NCBI RefSeq assembly: GCF_013033515.1
Contig: NZ_WQEG01000008.1
Coordinates: forward strand, 62,001-126,000
DNA: 64,000 nucleotides
Source of the DNA: Ruegeria sp. HKCCA6707
GTDB lineage: Bacteria > Pseudomonadota > Alphaproteobacteria > Rhodobacterales > Rhodobacteraceae
Direction: 5' to 3'
In this document: positions 18,401 to 27,753 of the stretch, in pieces
Position numbering within the stretch: the first letter of the stretch is position 1
Layout: every line of letters begins with the position of its first letter
Notes under the pieces: model-generated
The model's input: the letters and a program-made list of their open reading frames with translations, nothing else
What the model was told of the DNA's origin: nothing
Database searches by the model: none
Position numbers and translations under genes: made by a program

Positions 18401-19921
18401 GAGCCGATGAAGCAATATCTGCGCTCTTCCGTGGATCTGCTGAAGAAGGCCGCATGGACCTCGCCCCTGATGGCGGAACGGTCGCGCGAGTCGGGCATGA
18501 ACCCGCAAGAGATGTTCGAAAAGCAGGAACTCAGCGAGGATGAGCTGGACGCGCTGCTGGATCATGCGTTCGAGCGGTATTACCACAGCTCGGGCCTGTT
18601 CGGCACGCCCGACAGCGCTGGTGACATGGTGCGTCAGCTGGCGCAGGTCGGTGTGGATGAAATCGCCTGCCTGATCGACTTCGGGATCGACACCGATGTG
18701 GTCATGGAAAACCTGCCCCATATCAAAGCGTTGATGGACAACCTTACGCAACAGGGCGGCGTCGATCGCAAGGCCACCGTGGCCGAAGAGATCATCGCCA
18801 AGGAAATCACCCACCTGCAATGCACGCCTCCCATGGCCTCGTTGTTGGCCGCTGATGGTGTCGGACGGCAGGCTTTGGGGCAGCTGGATGTGATGATGGT
18901 TGGCGGAGAAGCCTTTCCACCCGATCTGGCGCGCGGCATCCGCGACGCTATGGCTAAGGACGGGCTGTTGCTGAACATGTATGGCCCCACCGAGGCGACG
19001 ATCTGGTCGTCAGTCGCGCGGCTGGATGACCCGCAAGCGCTGATCCCGCTGGGCGACCCGATCCGCAACACGACACTTTCGATCCGTTCGGACACCGGGC
19101 GCGAACTGCCCGATCTGGTCGAGGGTGAGCTTTGGATTGGCGGTGAAGGCGTTGCTAACGGCTATTGGAAGCGCCCCGACCTGACAGCCGAACGCTTTGT
19201 CTCAGCCGCTGGTCAGAAATTCTATCGCACCGGAGACCTGGTGCGGCGGGGTGCGTCCGGTCAGTTGGAATTCCTGGGCCGCAAGGACAATCAGGTCAAA
19301 ATCCGTGGCTATCGGATGGAGCTGGGTGAGATCGAAGGCGCGCTTGGTGCTGTTGCTGGTGTGCGGCAGGCCGTGGTCAAAGCGGTTGAGTTCGGACCGG
19401 GCGATATCCGGCTTGTGGGCTATGTCACCGCCAGCGGACCGGCACCTGACCCAGCGGCCTTGGGCACAGCCTTGGCACAGGAGCTGCCCGATTTCATGGT
19501 GCCCAGCCAATTCATGGTCATGGCGGATTTCCCGCTGACCCCAAATGGAAAGATCGACCGCAAAGCGTTGCCCAAACCGGTACTGGAACAGGTTGAGGAC
19601 GGCGCATCCGCCGCCACCGAATTTGAGGCGGGAATTGCAGAAATCTGGGCCGAAGCACTGGATGTGCCAAGCGTCCCGGTCACGGTGAACTTCTTTGATC
19701 TGGGTGGGCACTCGTTGTTGGTGGTGCAATTGCGACGCAGGTTGAAAGACAAATTGGGCCTGGATGTTGCTGTGACCGATATTTTCCGCTTTCCAACTGT
19801 ACGAGGGCTGGCTGAGCATTTGGGGCAATCTGGGACGGACACAGGCAACCAACCCAGCAAAGCTGCAAGCCGAGGGGCTGCGCGCGCGCGGGCCCGTCTG
19901 GCCTACACGAAACGACGCTGA
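15449..19921 (+). CDS. NRPS: formyltransferase-like / adenylation with embedded luciferase-like monooxygenase / PCP
   Basis: A 1490-residue synthetase. Residues about 1-300 look like a methionyl-tRNA formyltransferase-type domain (MKAIFCGN; INLHDGPLP at 86-94). About 320-510 is a condensation-like remnant with no HHxxxDG. The adenylation domain starts at about 520 (A3 YTSGSTGRPKG at 666) and is interrupted at about 741-1100 by an FMN luciferase-like monooxygenase of the MupA/Atu3671 type (WTPERHFHAFGG). Adenylation resumes with MYGPTEATIW (about 1177) and A10 PNGKIDRKAL (about 1366). The PCP has GGHSLL with Ser about 1422. The catalytic Asp of formyltransferases appears replaced by Ala125 (GLD to GLA), while Asn87 and His89 remain. 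GTG 15449 is chosen because AAGGGAGAG precedes it. It probably loads and hydroxylates an amino acid for the PKS downstream. My code reading (D-I-L-C-M-G-M-I-W) matches no signature I know. Confidence 0.88.
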   Translation: MKAIFCGNEALLLQSAQVFLDRGGEISGVLSRDPRVVSWAVERDLPVFASDQEAVQSAAQCDFLFSIANTQILSADLIELPRLAAINLHDGPLPARIGVNVPVWSIYEGQTAHAITWHAMQPGLAPTRAYLIREFDIAPEDTAFSLNARCYEIALETFPQLLTLLEQTPEPAIILAGTGQRYNHTKRPAHDGQLDLQLSASDLMRQIRALDHGSYKNPMALPKLWTGQQVLMIRSAKLSGAASGVPGQLIEVTGDTITVSCQDSDLVLHGLQDANGNAPKGLEQGHILPPPLNVDIGLSEGSAKQEGNWAAALLSAKPAIPPYPRNTMRNDAVQQRILVDIPAKADAMQLTAAWLAWNAGLNGAQNASISVLSTPGSALFAGDRPMGLDIDPEQQVEQFLAQARAEWERVTQASPMAVDLPLRMGAQRDQALNALSVAVDLRTSPATTTQDFVLIPAEGDLPAKLSVSPALMTDAVVQAIARDFAAFLQSMLDRPEAALGDLPLGTPTIAARSDEASDGVASVHAAFRRQVVDTPDATALEVEDRRFTYRQLDADSDALARVLQARGAQPGQIVGLCLERSADLVVAMLAILKTGAAYLPLDPSYPEDRITYMIEDSAAGLIVSSPSAAARLALPPQITVMASERDQSGAPLPDLGAENDLMNLIYTSGSTGRPKGVMIPHRSVLNFMAGMDDEVPLRAGSRLFGVTSVSFDISVLEIFWILSRGATLVLQTDGASETVLPDFSLFYFASEASGTGHHAYRLLIEGAKFADQNGFKAVWTPERHFHAFGGLYPNPAIAAATLAGITSNIELRAGSAVLPLHHPVQVAEDWALVDNLSNGRAGIALASGWQPNDFVLNPSAFARRKEVMIEGIDTLRALWKGEERSFPGHDDKPVSLEIHPRPVRGDIPLWLTAAGNPETFAAAAQAGCGVLTHLLGQSFDEVAEKIRAYRLAWRAAGHPGNGHVVLMLHTFVSDDDEKVRTQAREPMKQYLRSSVDLLKKAAWTSPLMAERSRESGMNPQEMFEKQELSEDELDALLDHAFERYYHSSGLFGTPDSAGDMVRQLAQVGVDEIACLIDFGIDTDVVMENLPHIKALMDNLTQQGGVDRKATVAEEIIAKEITHLQCTPPMASLLAADGVGRQALGQLDVMMVGGEAFPPDLARGIRDAMAKDGLLLNMYGPTEATIWSSVARLDDPQALIPLGDPIRNTTLSIRSDTGRELPDLVEGELWIGGEGVANGYWKRPDLTAERFVSAAGQKFYRTGDLVRRGASGQLEFLGRKDNQVKIRGYRMELGEIEGALGAVAGVRQAVVKAVEFGPGDIRLVGYVTASGPAPDPAALGTALAQELPDFMVPSQFMVMADFPLTPNGKIDRKALPKPVLEQVEDGASAATEFEAGIAEIWAEALDVPSVPVTVNFFDLGGHSLLVVQLRRRLKDKLGLDVAVTDIFRFPTVRGLAEHLGQSGTDTGNQPSKAASRGAARARARLAYTKRR

Positions 19922-19956
19922 GGCGCAGGCTGGTATACCGTCTGGAGAACGAGCAA

Positions 19957-22900
19957 TTGAGTAACGACGCAACAGGCAGTTTTGACAACCGCATCGCCAT
20001 CATCGGCCGCGCAGGCCGGTTTTCGGGTGCGCCTGACATTGATGCCTTTTGGAAACTGCTGTCCGAGGGTCGTACAGGTGCGGCGCGTTTGTCTGACGCA
20101 GATCTTTTGGCGCGCGGTGTAACACGCAAAGAATTGGCCGACCCGAACTATGTCAAAGTCGCGCATATCCTGCCGGATATGGAAAACTTTGACGCGGGCT
20201 TTTTCGGATTTTCCCCGCGTGAGGCCTCCATTCTTGACCCGCAGCACCGCCATTTCCTGCAATGCGGCTGGGAAGTGCTGGAAGACGCGGGCTGGATGCC
20301 TGAAAGCTTTGACGGGCGTATCGGTGTGTATGCCGGTTCTGGCATGCAAAGCTATCTGCCCTTCAATCTTCTCAGTAACCCTGATCTGGTCGAAGAGATC
20401 GGGATGTTCCTGCTGCGCCATACGGGCAATGATAAGGATTTCCTGACCACTCGGCTGTCTTATCTGTTGAACCTCACCGGACCTTCTGTTGCGGTGCAAA
20501 CCGCCTGTTCCACCTCGCTTGTGGCCGTCCATCTGGCTTGCGGGGCACTGATGAACATCGAATGTGACATGGCTCTGGCTGGGGGTGTCACGATCGAGCT
20601 TCCGCACCGCGTCGGATATGGCTTTTCCCCGGGTGAGATCCTGTCGCCTGATGGCGTCTGTCGCGCCTTTGACGATGACAGTCAGGGCACTGTCTTCGGG
20701 TCGGGCGCTGCTGTTCTGGCCCTACGCCGCTATGAGGATGCGGTTAGGGATGGTGACGACATCAAAGCCGTCATTCTGGGCACAGCGATCAACAATGATG
20801 GGGTCGGCAAGGCCAGCTATCTTGCACCCTCGGTTGACGGACAAGCCGAAGCTGCCGCCGAAGCCCTGGCCCTGGCCGGGCTTGAGCCGGGCGATGTCGA
20901 TTATATTGAAGCCCACGGTACGGGTACGCCAATCGGCGACCCGATTGAGCTGACCGCATTGCAAGATGTCTATAGCGGTGTGCAGGCTGGGTCGATTGGT
21001 ATCGGGTCGGTGAAAACCAATATCGGGCACACAGATACCGCCGCAGGGGCGGCCAGTTTGATCAAGGTGGTCGAAAGCCTGACCCATGAACGCTTGCCTG
21101 CGAGCCTGAATTTCAACACACCCAACAGCCGGTTCGATTTCGTCCGCAGCCCGTTCCAGGTTGAGGCGCGCGGGCGCGATTGGCCGCGTGGACAACGGGT
21201 CCGCCGCGCCGCTGTGAACTCGTTGGGAGTGGGCGGTACCAACGCGCATGTGGTTGTTGAAGAGGCCCCCGCCCAACAACAGACACAGGAAGACAACCAG
21301 TGGCGGTTGTTCCCGTTCTCAGCCCGCAAAGATGGCGCATTGTCCGCGCTGCGCGAGAAATGGGTTGATTACCTGTCCGACCATTCTCCGGCCAGCCCCG
21401 ACATCGCAACCACGCTGCGCGATGGCCGCCGCGCCTTTGCCGAACGGTTTGTGGTCGCCGCGCGCAATCCGTCAGAGCTGCGGTCGGTCTTGCAAGCCAA
21501 GGCGCATCCGCTTGGTGCAACGGGCAAAAGCACCGAGGGCGATACGACGCCCGAGATCGTGTTCCTCTTCCCCGGTGGAGGCGCGCAATATCCCGGTGCA
21601 GGCGCCGAGATGCGCACATCATCGGTTGTGTTTGACGCCGCCGTGCATGAATGCCTGAACGCGTTGCCCGCAGACGCGCCTGCAGACCTCGAAGAAATGA
21701 TGTTCGCGCGGGATCGCTCGGATGCTGAAGCTTCGGCCAAGCTGTCGCGCTCGGATTATGCGATACCGGCTTTGTTCATTCTTGAATATGCCTATGCGCG
21801 GCTGTGGGACAGTTGGGGCGTCAAGCCCGACGTGATCTTTGCCCACAGCGTGGGCGAATACGCGGCTGCCGTCATCGCTGGCACGATGCAGTTGGGGGAT
21901 GCGCTGAAAATTGTCACCCTGCGCGGTCAGGTGATGGAAGCTGCACCCGAAGGTGCGATGACCACCGTGCCCTTCAACGAAGCCGACACTGCCGAATTTA
22001 TACAGAGGACCGGGGCCGAGTTGGATATCGCCGCGCTCAACCTGCCGGACCGCACAGTGGTATCCGGCCCGTTGCAAGCCATCGAACGGCTTGAGGACGA
22101 GCTTGCTAAACAAGATCACGAGGTGCGACGGATCCACATCGCCGTGGCCGCACATTCGCGCCAATTGGACGGTCAGCTGGATCGCTTCCGTGCCGGATTT
22201 GAGGGCGTGACCTTTGCTGAGCCTAAGATCCCGGTGATGTCGTCGTTGCGCGGTGCCCCCGCGCAATCCAGTGATCTGGCCTCGGCTGACTATTGGGTGC
22301 AGCATTTGCGGCACACGGTCCGCTTTACCGATGCCACGAAAGAGGCGCTTTCCGCGCCGGGTCGGATCGTGATCGAAGTGGGCCCTGGCCAGACCTTAGG
22401 TCCGTTGGTCGAGGCGATGGAGCTGCCTCACAAACCACGCGCAATGGTCTATTCCGCACCCTCCGTGCGCGAGCCACGCGACGAGTTTGGGGTAATGCTG
22501 ACAGCATTTGGCGCGCTCTGGGCCAATGGCTGCGACGTTGAATGGGACAAGGCGGTGCCCAAGGGCGGTCGCCGGATCTCGTTGCCAACCTATGCGTTTG
22601 ACAAGACACGACACTGGATCGAACCGGGCCGTGGCAAAGCTGATGCTGATGATCAGGGCCCGTTGACCCTGCCTCGCATCGCGCAGATGGATGACTGGTT
22701 CGAAACCATCGAATGGGCACCCACGCCTGTGGCCTCGTTGGGTGCGACCACAATTGACGGATCACCATGGTTGGTTTTTGCCGGGTCTGACACCCTGTCG
22801 CGTGCGGTGGTCAAAGACCTGTCGCGCGCCGGTGCAGAAACCACCGTAATCACTGTCGGGTCTGCATTTGCCAAAACCGAGGACGGCTATCAGCTGCGCC

Positions 22901-25900
22901 CGAACGCGGTTGAAGAATTTGATGCATTGCTGGCTGAAATCGGTCAGGCTTTGCCAGCGCGGATCTTGATGTTGTGGCCTTTGGCCGACACAAGCACAAC
23001 AGCGTTTGACAGCACCGTTCTGCTGGCGCGCCTGTTGCAACAGGCTGATACGGGCGCAACCCGATTGGTTGTTGCCGCACGGGGGGCCACTGGCCCGGAT
23101 ACGCGCGATCCCGAACTGGCGCTTTTGGCGGGCGTCATCCGATCTGCCCCGCGCGAAGTGCCCGAGTTGGAAGCCGTGCTGGTTGATCTGGACGCGCAGG
23201 CCTCGGAACCTGCTGCAATCGCTACGGATGCGCGCCGGATATTGGACGAGGCGCTGTCCACAAGTCCGGAAGATCAGGTCGCTTGGCGCGGCGACGTCAG
23301 GCTGACGCGCAAACGCGTTTCCAGCCCCATGCCCACTCAGACGGTGGAGTCCCGCATCCAACCCGGTGGCACCTGGTTGATCACCGGCGGCACCGGTGGC
23401 ATCGGGCGTCAGTTTGGCCGTTGGCTGGGTGAAACCTATCAGGCTAAGATCGGGCTACTGTCCCGCTCTGCCCATGAGGATGAGGCGCTGGCCCGCCAGA
23501 TCCGCGCGGCGGGCGGTGATGTCATGTTCCTGAAAACGGATGTGACGGACAAAGACGCCATGGCTGCCGCAATCGCCTATCTGCAAAGCAGCTTTGGGCC
23601 GGTGCGTGGCGTCTTGCATGCAGCGGGCGTCCTGGATGACGGCCCCTTGTCCGTCAAATCTCTGGACGAGTTGCACGCAGTCATTGCGCCGAAAGTCAAA
23701 GGCGCGCAGATCCTGGACGAATTGCTGCCCGATGGCAGCCTTGACGCGTTTGCCGTTGTCTCTTCGACCTCGGTCGAGACCGGACCCGCCGGACAGGTGG
23801 GCTATGTCGGTGCCAATGCAGCGCTTGAGGCACTGGCGGCGCGGCGCAGTGATGGGCTGTCTTTGGCCTGGGGTGCCTGGCGCGACAGCGGCATGGCCGC
23901 GCGGGTCTTTGGCCATGCTGGTTTTGAAGCGGAAACGGATAGACATCCGCTATTGCGTCATCGCCGCAGCGAAGACAGCGGTGAGGTCATCTTTGAACGG
24001 CTGATGCATCCCGAAGAGGATTGGGAGATCGCAGATCATGTGGTAGCGGGCCTGCCCGTCCTGCCCGGTACGGCCTTTATCGAGCTAGGGCAAAGTGCCG
24101 CCAAAGAGGTTCTGCAATCGTCACCATTTGAAATCTCCGCCCTGTCTTTCAACCAGCCGATGGTATTTGCAGAGAACCTGCCGCGCCTGATGCGGGTTAC
24201 ACTGACGCCGATCCAAGACGGGTTCGAGCTGAAAATCAGCAGTATGCTCAGCACCTCTGATCCTGCCGAGGACCATGTGCAGATGCAAATCCTGACAAAG
24301 CGCAAGGCAGACAAAGCCTTGCCACACGGGTTTGATGCCATCCCGGCGATGTCGCCTATCGCGGATGCGGATCTGGTCAAACAAGATGACGTGATCGGGT
24401 TTGGTCCACGTTGGGACACGGTTGGCCCGGCCCGGCGTGCGGGCAATTGGTGTGAGGGTCAGTTCACCCTGCCCGAGGCCTATCTGGCCGATCTGAGCAC
24501 CCATCCGCTGCATCCCGGCCTTCTGGATATGGCCGCCACCGTTGGTCTGAACGGGCTGCAACGCGACGCCACAGCCCCGCTATACGCTCCGATGTCGGTG
24601 GCCCGCATCCGGGTCTTTGCACCGCTGTCCCAAGCGATCACCGCGCAATCGGTGAAAGTGGCGGAAACCAGAGGTCAGTTCGCAGCCTTTGACGTGGTGA
24701 TCCGCGACAGCGCGGGTGCTGTGCTGATGATCTTTGAACATCTCGCCCTGCGCGCACTGTCGCAAGAGGCGCTGTCCACCGCCCCGGCCCCCGCGCAATT
24801 GGGCAACCAACTGCTGGCGACCGGTATCCGGGACAGTGAGGCTGACGCGCTGTTCACACAGATCTTTAGCCATCCCAGCCGCCATCAGATCATCTCGCCG
24901 GTCTCGCTGGATCTGGTTAAACTGATGATGGTCGAGGCGCGCCCAAAACCCAAAGCGCGCGCCAAATCAGACAACGCTTCAAAATCCAAATTGGGACCTC
25001 ACAGCGCCAAGATGGCCGAGATCTGGGAGGACATTCTGGGTGCGCCCGATTTGCAGCCCGAAGATGACTTCTTTGACCTCGGCGGCCATTCCTTGAACGC
25101 GGTTCGCCTTTTCACGCGGATCCGGCAGGAATTTGACGTGGGGCTGCCGCTGGCCACGCTTTTTGAAACGCCGACCCTTGGGGCGCTGACAGCTTTGGTG
25201 CTGCAAACCGCAGGCTTGAGCGAGGACGAGGATGTGCCCACGCCCAGCCTTGCCACCTCATGGAGCCCTCTGGTTCAAATCACCAAAGGCGACGAGAAAA
25301 GCCGCCCGTTGTTCTGTATTCACGGCGCAGGGGGCAACATCCTGAACTTCCGTCCGTTGGCCGGGTTCCTTGATCCGTCCATCCCGTTCTTTGGGCTGCG
25401 GGCCCTCGGCTCGGATGGCGGTGCCGAAGTCGATGCCACGATCGAGGAGATGGCAGCGCGCTATATCACAGCGATCCGCGAACGTTATGGCAAAGGCCCT
25501 TACCGTCTGGCTGGATATTCGGGCGGTGGCGTTGTGGCCTTTGAGATGGTCCGGCAATTGCGTGCAGATGGTGAAGACGTCGACAGCCTGACTTTCTTTG
25601 ACACGATCGCCCCACATATGTCGCAGCGCCCGCTGAGCCTGGGCCAAAAGCTGTGGGCGGCGCGAAAATGGGATCTGGCCTATGCGCTGGATTGGATGAA
25701 CCGACGGCGTTCGGGCCAGGAGAATCGAGACAAGCTGTCCGAGATCAAAGCCATTCTGGAGTCGGGAAAACCGCTGCCGGATGAGCTGATCGGTCCGCGC
25801 ATGACCCATTGTTTTGTGCAGGCGCAAAACCTTTACGACACACCCAAACTGGACGTGGATATCCACCTGTTCAAAGCACGTCGCGCCAGCGCGCTGTTCA

Positions 25901-26082
25901 TTGCGGCAGGGGACGATCTGGGTTGGGGCGAATATGTCCAGGGGCAGATCACCACGCGTGAATTCGACTGTGACCATTTCACCATGATGGCCGAACCCGC
26001 CATCGCCCTGATCGGTCGTGAGTTGAACCAGCGGTTGCTTGGCCTTGAGCCCGAAGCGGATGAGATGGGCAGCGTGGCCTGA
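19957..26082 (+). CDS. Type I polyketide synthase, KS-AT-KR-DH-ACP-TE
   Basis: A 2041-residue PKS module. The KS (about 10-430) has active Cys184 in TACSTSL plus EAHGTGTPIGD and SVKTNIGH. The AT (about 530-830) has AHSVGE instead of GHSxG and VAAH where specificity motifs usually read HAFH or YASH. The KR (about 1010-1310) has TGGTGGIG at about 1142, the LDD motif of B-type reductases (about 1224) and Tyr1283. The DH (about 1340-1640) has HVVAGLPVLPG (1361) and HPGLLD (1519). The ACP has GGHSLN (Ser about 1712). The TE (about 1780-2035) has GYSGGG (Ser about 1855) and His about 2007. KR before DH is not the usual DH-ER-KR order. The start is TTG 19957 with GGAG about 10 bp upstream. It probably extends the NRPS-bound amino acid by two carbons, leaving an alkene, and releases it by its TE. 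Confidence 0.9.
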   Translation: MSNDATGSFDNRIAIIGRAGRFSGAPDIDAFWKLLSEGRTGAARLSDADLLARGVTRKELADPNYVKVAHILPDMENFDAGFFGFSPREASILDPQHRHFLQCGWEVLEDAGWMPESFDGRIGVYAGSGMQSYLPFNLLSNPDLVEEIGMFLLRHTGNDKDFLTTRLSYLLNLTGPSVAVQTACSTSLVAVHLACGALMNIECDMALAGGVTIELPHRVGYGFSPGEILSPDGVCRAFDDDSQGTVFGSGAAVLALRRYEDAVRDGDDIKAVILGTAINNDGVGKASYLAPSVDGQAEAAAEALALAGLEPGDVDYIEAHGTGTPIGDPIELTALQDVYSGVQAGSIGIGSVKTNIGHTDTAAGAASLIKVVESLTHERLPASLNFNTPNSRFDFVRSPFQVEARGRDWPRGQRVRRAAVNSLGVGGTNAHVVVEEAPAQQQTQEDNQWRLFPFSARKDGALSALREKWVDYLSDHSPASPDIATTLRDGRRAFAERFVVAARNPSELRSVLQAKAHPLGATGKSTEGDTTPEIVFLFPGGGAQYPGAGAEMRTSSVVFDAAVHECLNALPADAPADLEEMMFARDRSDAEASAKLSRSDYAIPALFILEYAYARLWDSWGVKPDVIFAHSVGEYAAAVIAGTMQLGDALKIVTLRGQVMEAAPEGAMTTVPFNEADTAEFIQRTGAELDIAALNLPDRTVVSGPLQAIERLEDELAKQDHEVRRIHIAVAAHSRQLDGQLDRFRAGFEGVTFAEPKIPVMSSLRGAPAQSSDLASADYWVQHLRHTVRFTDATKEALSAPGRIVIEVGPGQTLGPLVEAMELPHKPRAMVYSAPSVREPRDEFGVMLTAFGALWANGCDVEWDKAVPKGGRRISLPTYAFDKTRHWIEPGRGKADADDQGPLTLPRIAQMDDWFETIEWAPTPVASLGATTIDGSPWLVFAGSDTLSRAVVKDLSRAGAETTVITVGSAFAKTEDGYQLRPNAVEEFDALLAEIGQALPARILMLWPLADTSTTAFDSTVLLARLLQQADTGATRLVVAARGATGPDTRDPELALLAGVIRSAPREVPELEAVLVDLDAQASEPAAIATDARRILDEALSTSPEDQVAWRGDVRLTRKRVSSPMPTQTVESRIQPGGTWLITGGTGGIGRQFGRWLGETYQAKIGLLSRSAHEDEALARQIRAAGGDVMFLKTDVTDKDAMAAAIAYLQSSFGPVRGVLHAAGVLDDGPLSVKSLDELHAVIAPKVKGAQILDELLPDGSLDAFAVVSSTSVETGPAGQVGYVGANAALEALAARRSDGLSLAWGAWRDSGMAARVFGHAGFEAETDRHPLLRHRRSEDSGEVIFERLMHPEEDWEIADHVVAGLPVLPGTAFIELGQSAAKEVLQSSPFEISALSFNQPMVFAENLPRLMRVTLTPIQDGFELKISSMLSTSDPAEDHVQMQILTKRKADKALPHGFDAIPAMSPIADADLVKQDDVIGFGPRWDTVGPARRAGNWCEGQFTLPEAYLADLSTHPLHPGLLDMAATVGLNGLQRDATAPLYAPMSVARIRVFAPLSQAITAQSVKVAETRGQFAAFDVVIRDSAGAVLMIFEHLALRALSQEALSTAPAPAQLGNQLLATGIRDSEADALFTQIFSHPSRHQIISPVSLDLVKLMMVEARPKPKARAKSDNASKSKLGPHSAKMAEIWEDILGAPDLQPEDDFFDLGGHSLNAVRLFTRIRQEFDVGLPLATLFETPTLGALTALVLQTAGLSEDEDVPTPSLATSWSPLVQITKGDEKSRPLFCIHGAGGNILNFRPLAGFLDPSIPFFGLRALGSDGGAEVDATIEEMAARYITAIRERYGKGPYRLAGYSGGGVVAFEMVRQLRADGEDVDSLTFFDTIAPHMSQRPLSLGQKLWAARKWDLAYALDWMNRRRSGQENRDKLSEIKAILESGKPLPDELIGPRMTHCFVQAQNLYDTPKLDVDIHLFKARRASALFIAAGDDLGWGEYVQGQITTREFDCDHFTMMAEPAIALIGRELNQRLLGLEPEADEMGSVA

Positions 26083-26085
26083 CGG

Positions 26086-26907
26086 TTAGGTGTCGGGACC
26101 GACGATAAAGGTTACAATATCTTCGGCCAGCCCCTGCGTCATCAGGTTGGTGTGGGTGCCGTCAGGATAGATCATCTGCCGCTTGGGTTCGGGCAACGCG
26201 TCATAAAGCAGGTTTGCCCAAACCACCGGAATGTCGCGATCTTTTTGCCCATGCGCCAGCAAGATCGGCGCGCTCAGGTCTGGGGCATGGGCGATGACAT
26301 CATGGCGCTCGGCCCACATCAGCCGACACATGGGAAAACCGCGCAACCGTTTTTGCTGAAAGCGGCACAGGCTGTCATAGCCTGCTTCGATGATCAAACC
26401 ACCCACCGGGCGCTGTGCCGCTAAGGCTGTGGCCGGGCTGACGCCAAGGCTGTATCCGTGAACAAAACGTTGTTCGGGTGACGTCGACCGCCCAATCAAA
26501 GTGTCCAGATGGTCGTACAGCGCCATTGCATCAGCGGTGAAATTTGCCTCGGACGGAATGCCCGGCGCGTCCCCTGAGCCGCGATATTCCAGCATCACCA
26601 CTCCGATGCCCTGATCGATGATCGGCTGAAGGCGACGGAACGAGGGCATAAGGCCAGTGAAGTTGCCATAAAAGCTGATCAGGACGGGCGCATCCGGCAG
26701 GCCGGGCACCGCAAAGGCCCGCAACTCGGTGCCGTCGCTTGCCTGAAACACCACACGTTCGACGCCTTCAAACGCTTCGGCACGGGCAGGTTCGGCTGAA
26801 AACCGGTAGATCTTGTATTTCGACCAATACAGCACCCCTGCCATGACAGCGATTGCCAGTACCACAAGCCCCGCAAGGGCGAAAACAAGAAGACGCGCGC
26901 CGTCCAT
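26086..26907 (-). CDS. Membrane-anchored alpha/beta hydrolase (Bem46-like)
   Basis: This 273-residue protein has one N-terminal hydrophobic helix (about 6-30), then an alpha/beta-hydrolase fold. The oxyanion region reads ISFYGNFTG, the nucleophile elbow is GYSLG (Ser about 149), the acid lies in HGQKDRDIP (Asp about 219) and the His in DGTHTNL (about 249). It would face the periplasm or sit membrane-bound. It is last in the minus-strand arm of the metabolite cluster, and its stop lies 3 bp from the convergent PKS stop. It may hydrolyse or mature the released product; it could equally be an unrelated housekeeping esterase. Confidence 0.75.
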   Translation of the reverse strand: MDGARLLVFALAGLVVLAIAVMAGVLYWSKYKIYRFSAEPARAEAFEGVERVVFQASDGTELRAFAVPGLPDAPVLISFYGNFTGLMPSFRRLQPIIDQGIGVVMLEYRGSGDAPGIPSEANFTADAMALYDHLDTLIGRSTSPEQRFVHGYSLGVSPATALAAQRPVGGLIIEAGYDSLCRFQQKRLRGFPMCRLMWAERHDVIAHAPDLSAPILLAHGQKDRDIPVVWANLLYDALPEPKRQMIYPDGTHTNLMTQGLAEDIVTFIVGPDT

Positions 26908-26929
26908 CGTACCAAATTTCCTGAAGCTG

Positions 26930-27736
26930 CTATGCCCTGTTCATGGCAATAATTTCGGTCCAGTTGATGGGCCCGCTGACAGATGTCCTGTTCAAGATCA
27001 CGTCAAAGCCTGCCTGCTCCAATAAATAGCGATGGTTATGCGAAAAGGAATGCTCCTCTCCGTGGCTGAAGCTTTCGGTTGTGCGGTCCATAGCATGCGC
27101 CTGGGCCACCGGTTCGACCAAAGCCATGGCGGTCCCGGGTTTCGACGCCAGCAGACCGTAGACATCTCGGAGCTTCTTTTCCGAGAAATATTCCAGAACA
27201 CCGCCATAGGCGAGTACCAGCAGATCGCGCTTTAAGTTTTGTCTGAGCCATCGCTGAGCACCGAAACAGGTAAACTCCAACCTGTGCTTGTTTGAAAAGG
27301 CGCGTTTGTTGCGATCGATGATCGATTTGTTGATATCGATACCGGTAAACGTCATGCCCTGCGGCATATTCTGGGCACAATAGTCAAGGACGCGCCCGTC
27401 ACCGCAGCCGATTTCGACCATATTCTCGAATTGCCGTGCTCGCGAAAACGTCACCAGGTCTTTGAAAAAATCCTTATGTGTGCTGCGGAACCACATCTGA
27501 AAGCGGTCAGAGTAGCGATCATAATATTGCGTATTGATGCCATCCTGCCAGAGGTTTGCAAAGGCCGTTTGCAGTTCCTCTTCGTTGCCACGTCTCGACG
27601 CCCGCTCGACCCGAGCCCATGTGATCAATTCCCGCGCCTTGCGACTAAAGGCACCGCCTCTGTCTTCGCTCAAAGGCATGGCGTATTCCAGTGTTGTTCC
27701 CAGAGCGATGCGCAACTTCTTTCGTAGTCTATTCAT
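26930..27736 (-). CDS. Class I SAM-dependent methyltransferase
   Basis: A 268-residue protein with the SAM-binding motif I VEIGCGDGRVLDY (about 106-118), an acidic second strand (GIDINKS) and a motif IV-like LLVLAYGGVLEYF. The N-terminal 90 residues are basic and helical. GAAAGGG lies 7 bp before ATG 27736. It is 17 bp from the phosphopantetheinyl transferase and 22 bp from the hydrolase, so it is almost certainly co-transcribed with the NRPS/PKS. A tailoring O- or N-methylation of the product is likely; the target is unknown. Confidence 0.8.
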   Translation of the reverse strand: MNRLRKKLRIALGTTLEYAMPLSEDRGGAFSRKARELITWARVERASRRGNEEELQTAFANLWQDGINTQYYDRYSDRFQMWFRSTHKDFFKDLVTFSRARQFENMVEIGCGDGRVLDYCAQNMPQGMTFTGIDINKSIIDRNKRAFSNKHRLEFTCFGAQRWLRQNLKRDLLVLAYGGVLEYFSEKKLRDVYGLLASKPGTAMALVEPVAQAHAMDRTTESFSHGEEHSFSHNHRYLLEQAGFDVILNRTSVSGPINWTEIIAMNRA

Positions 27737-27753
27737 AGAATACCCTTTCCGGT

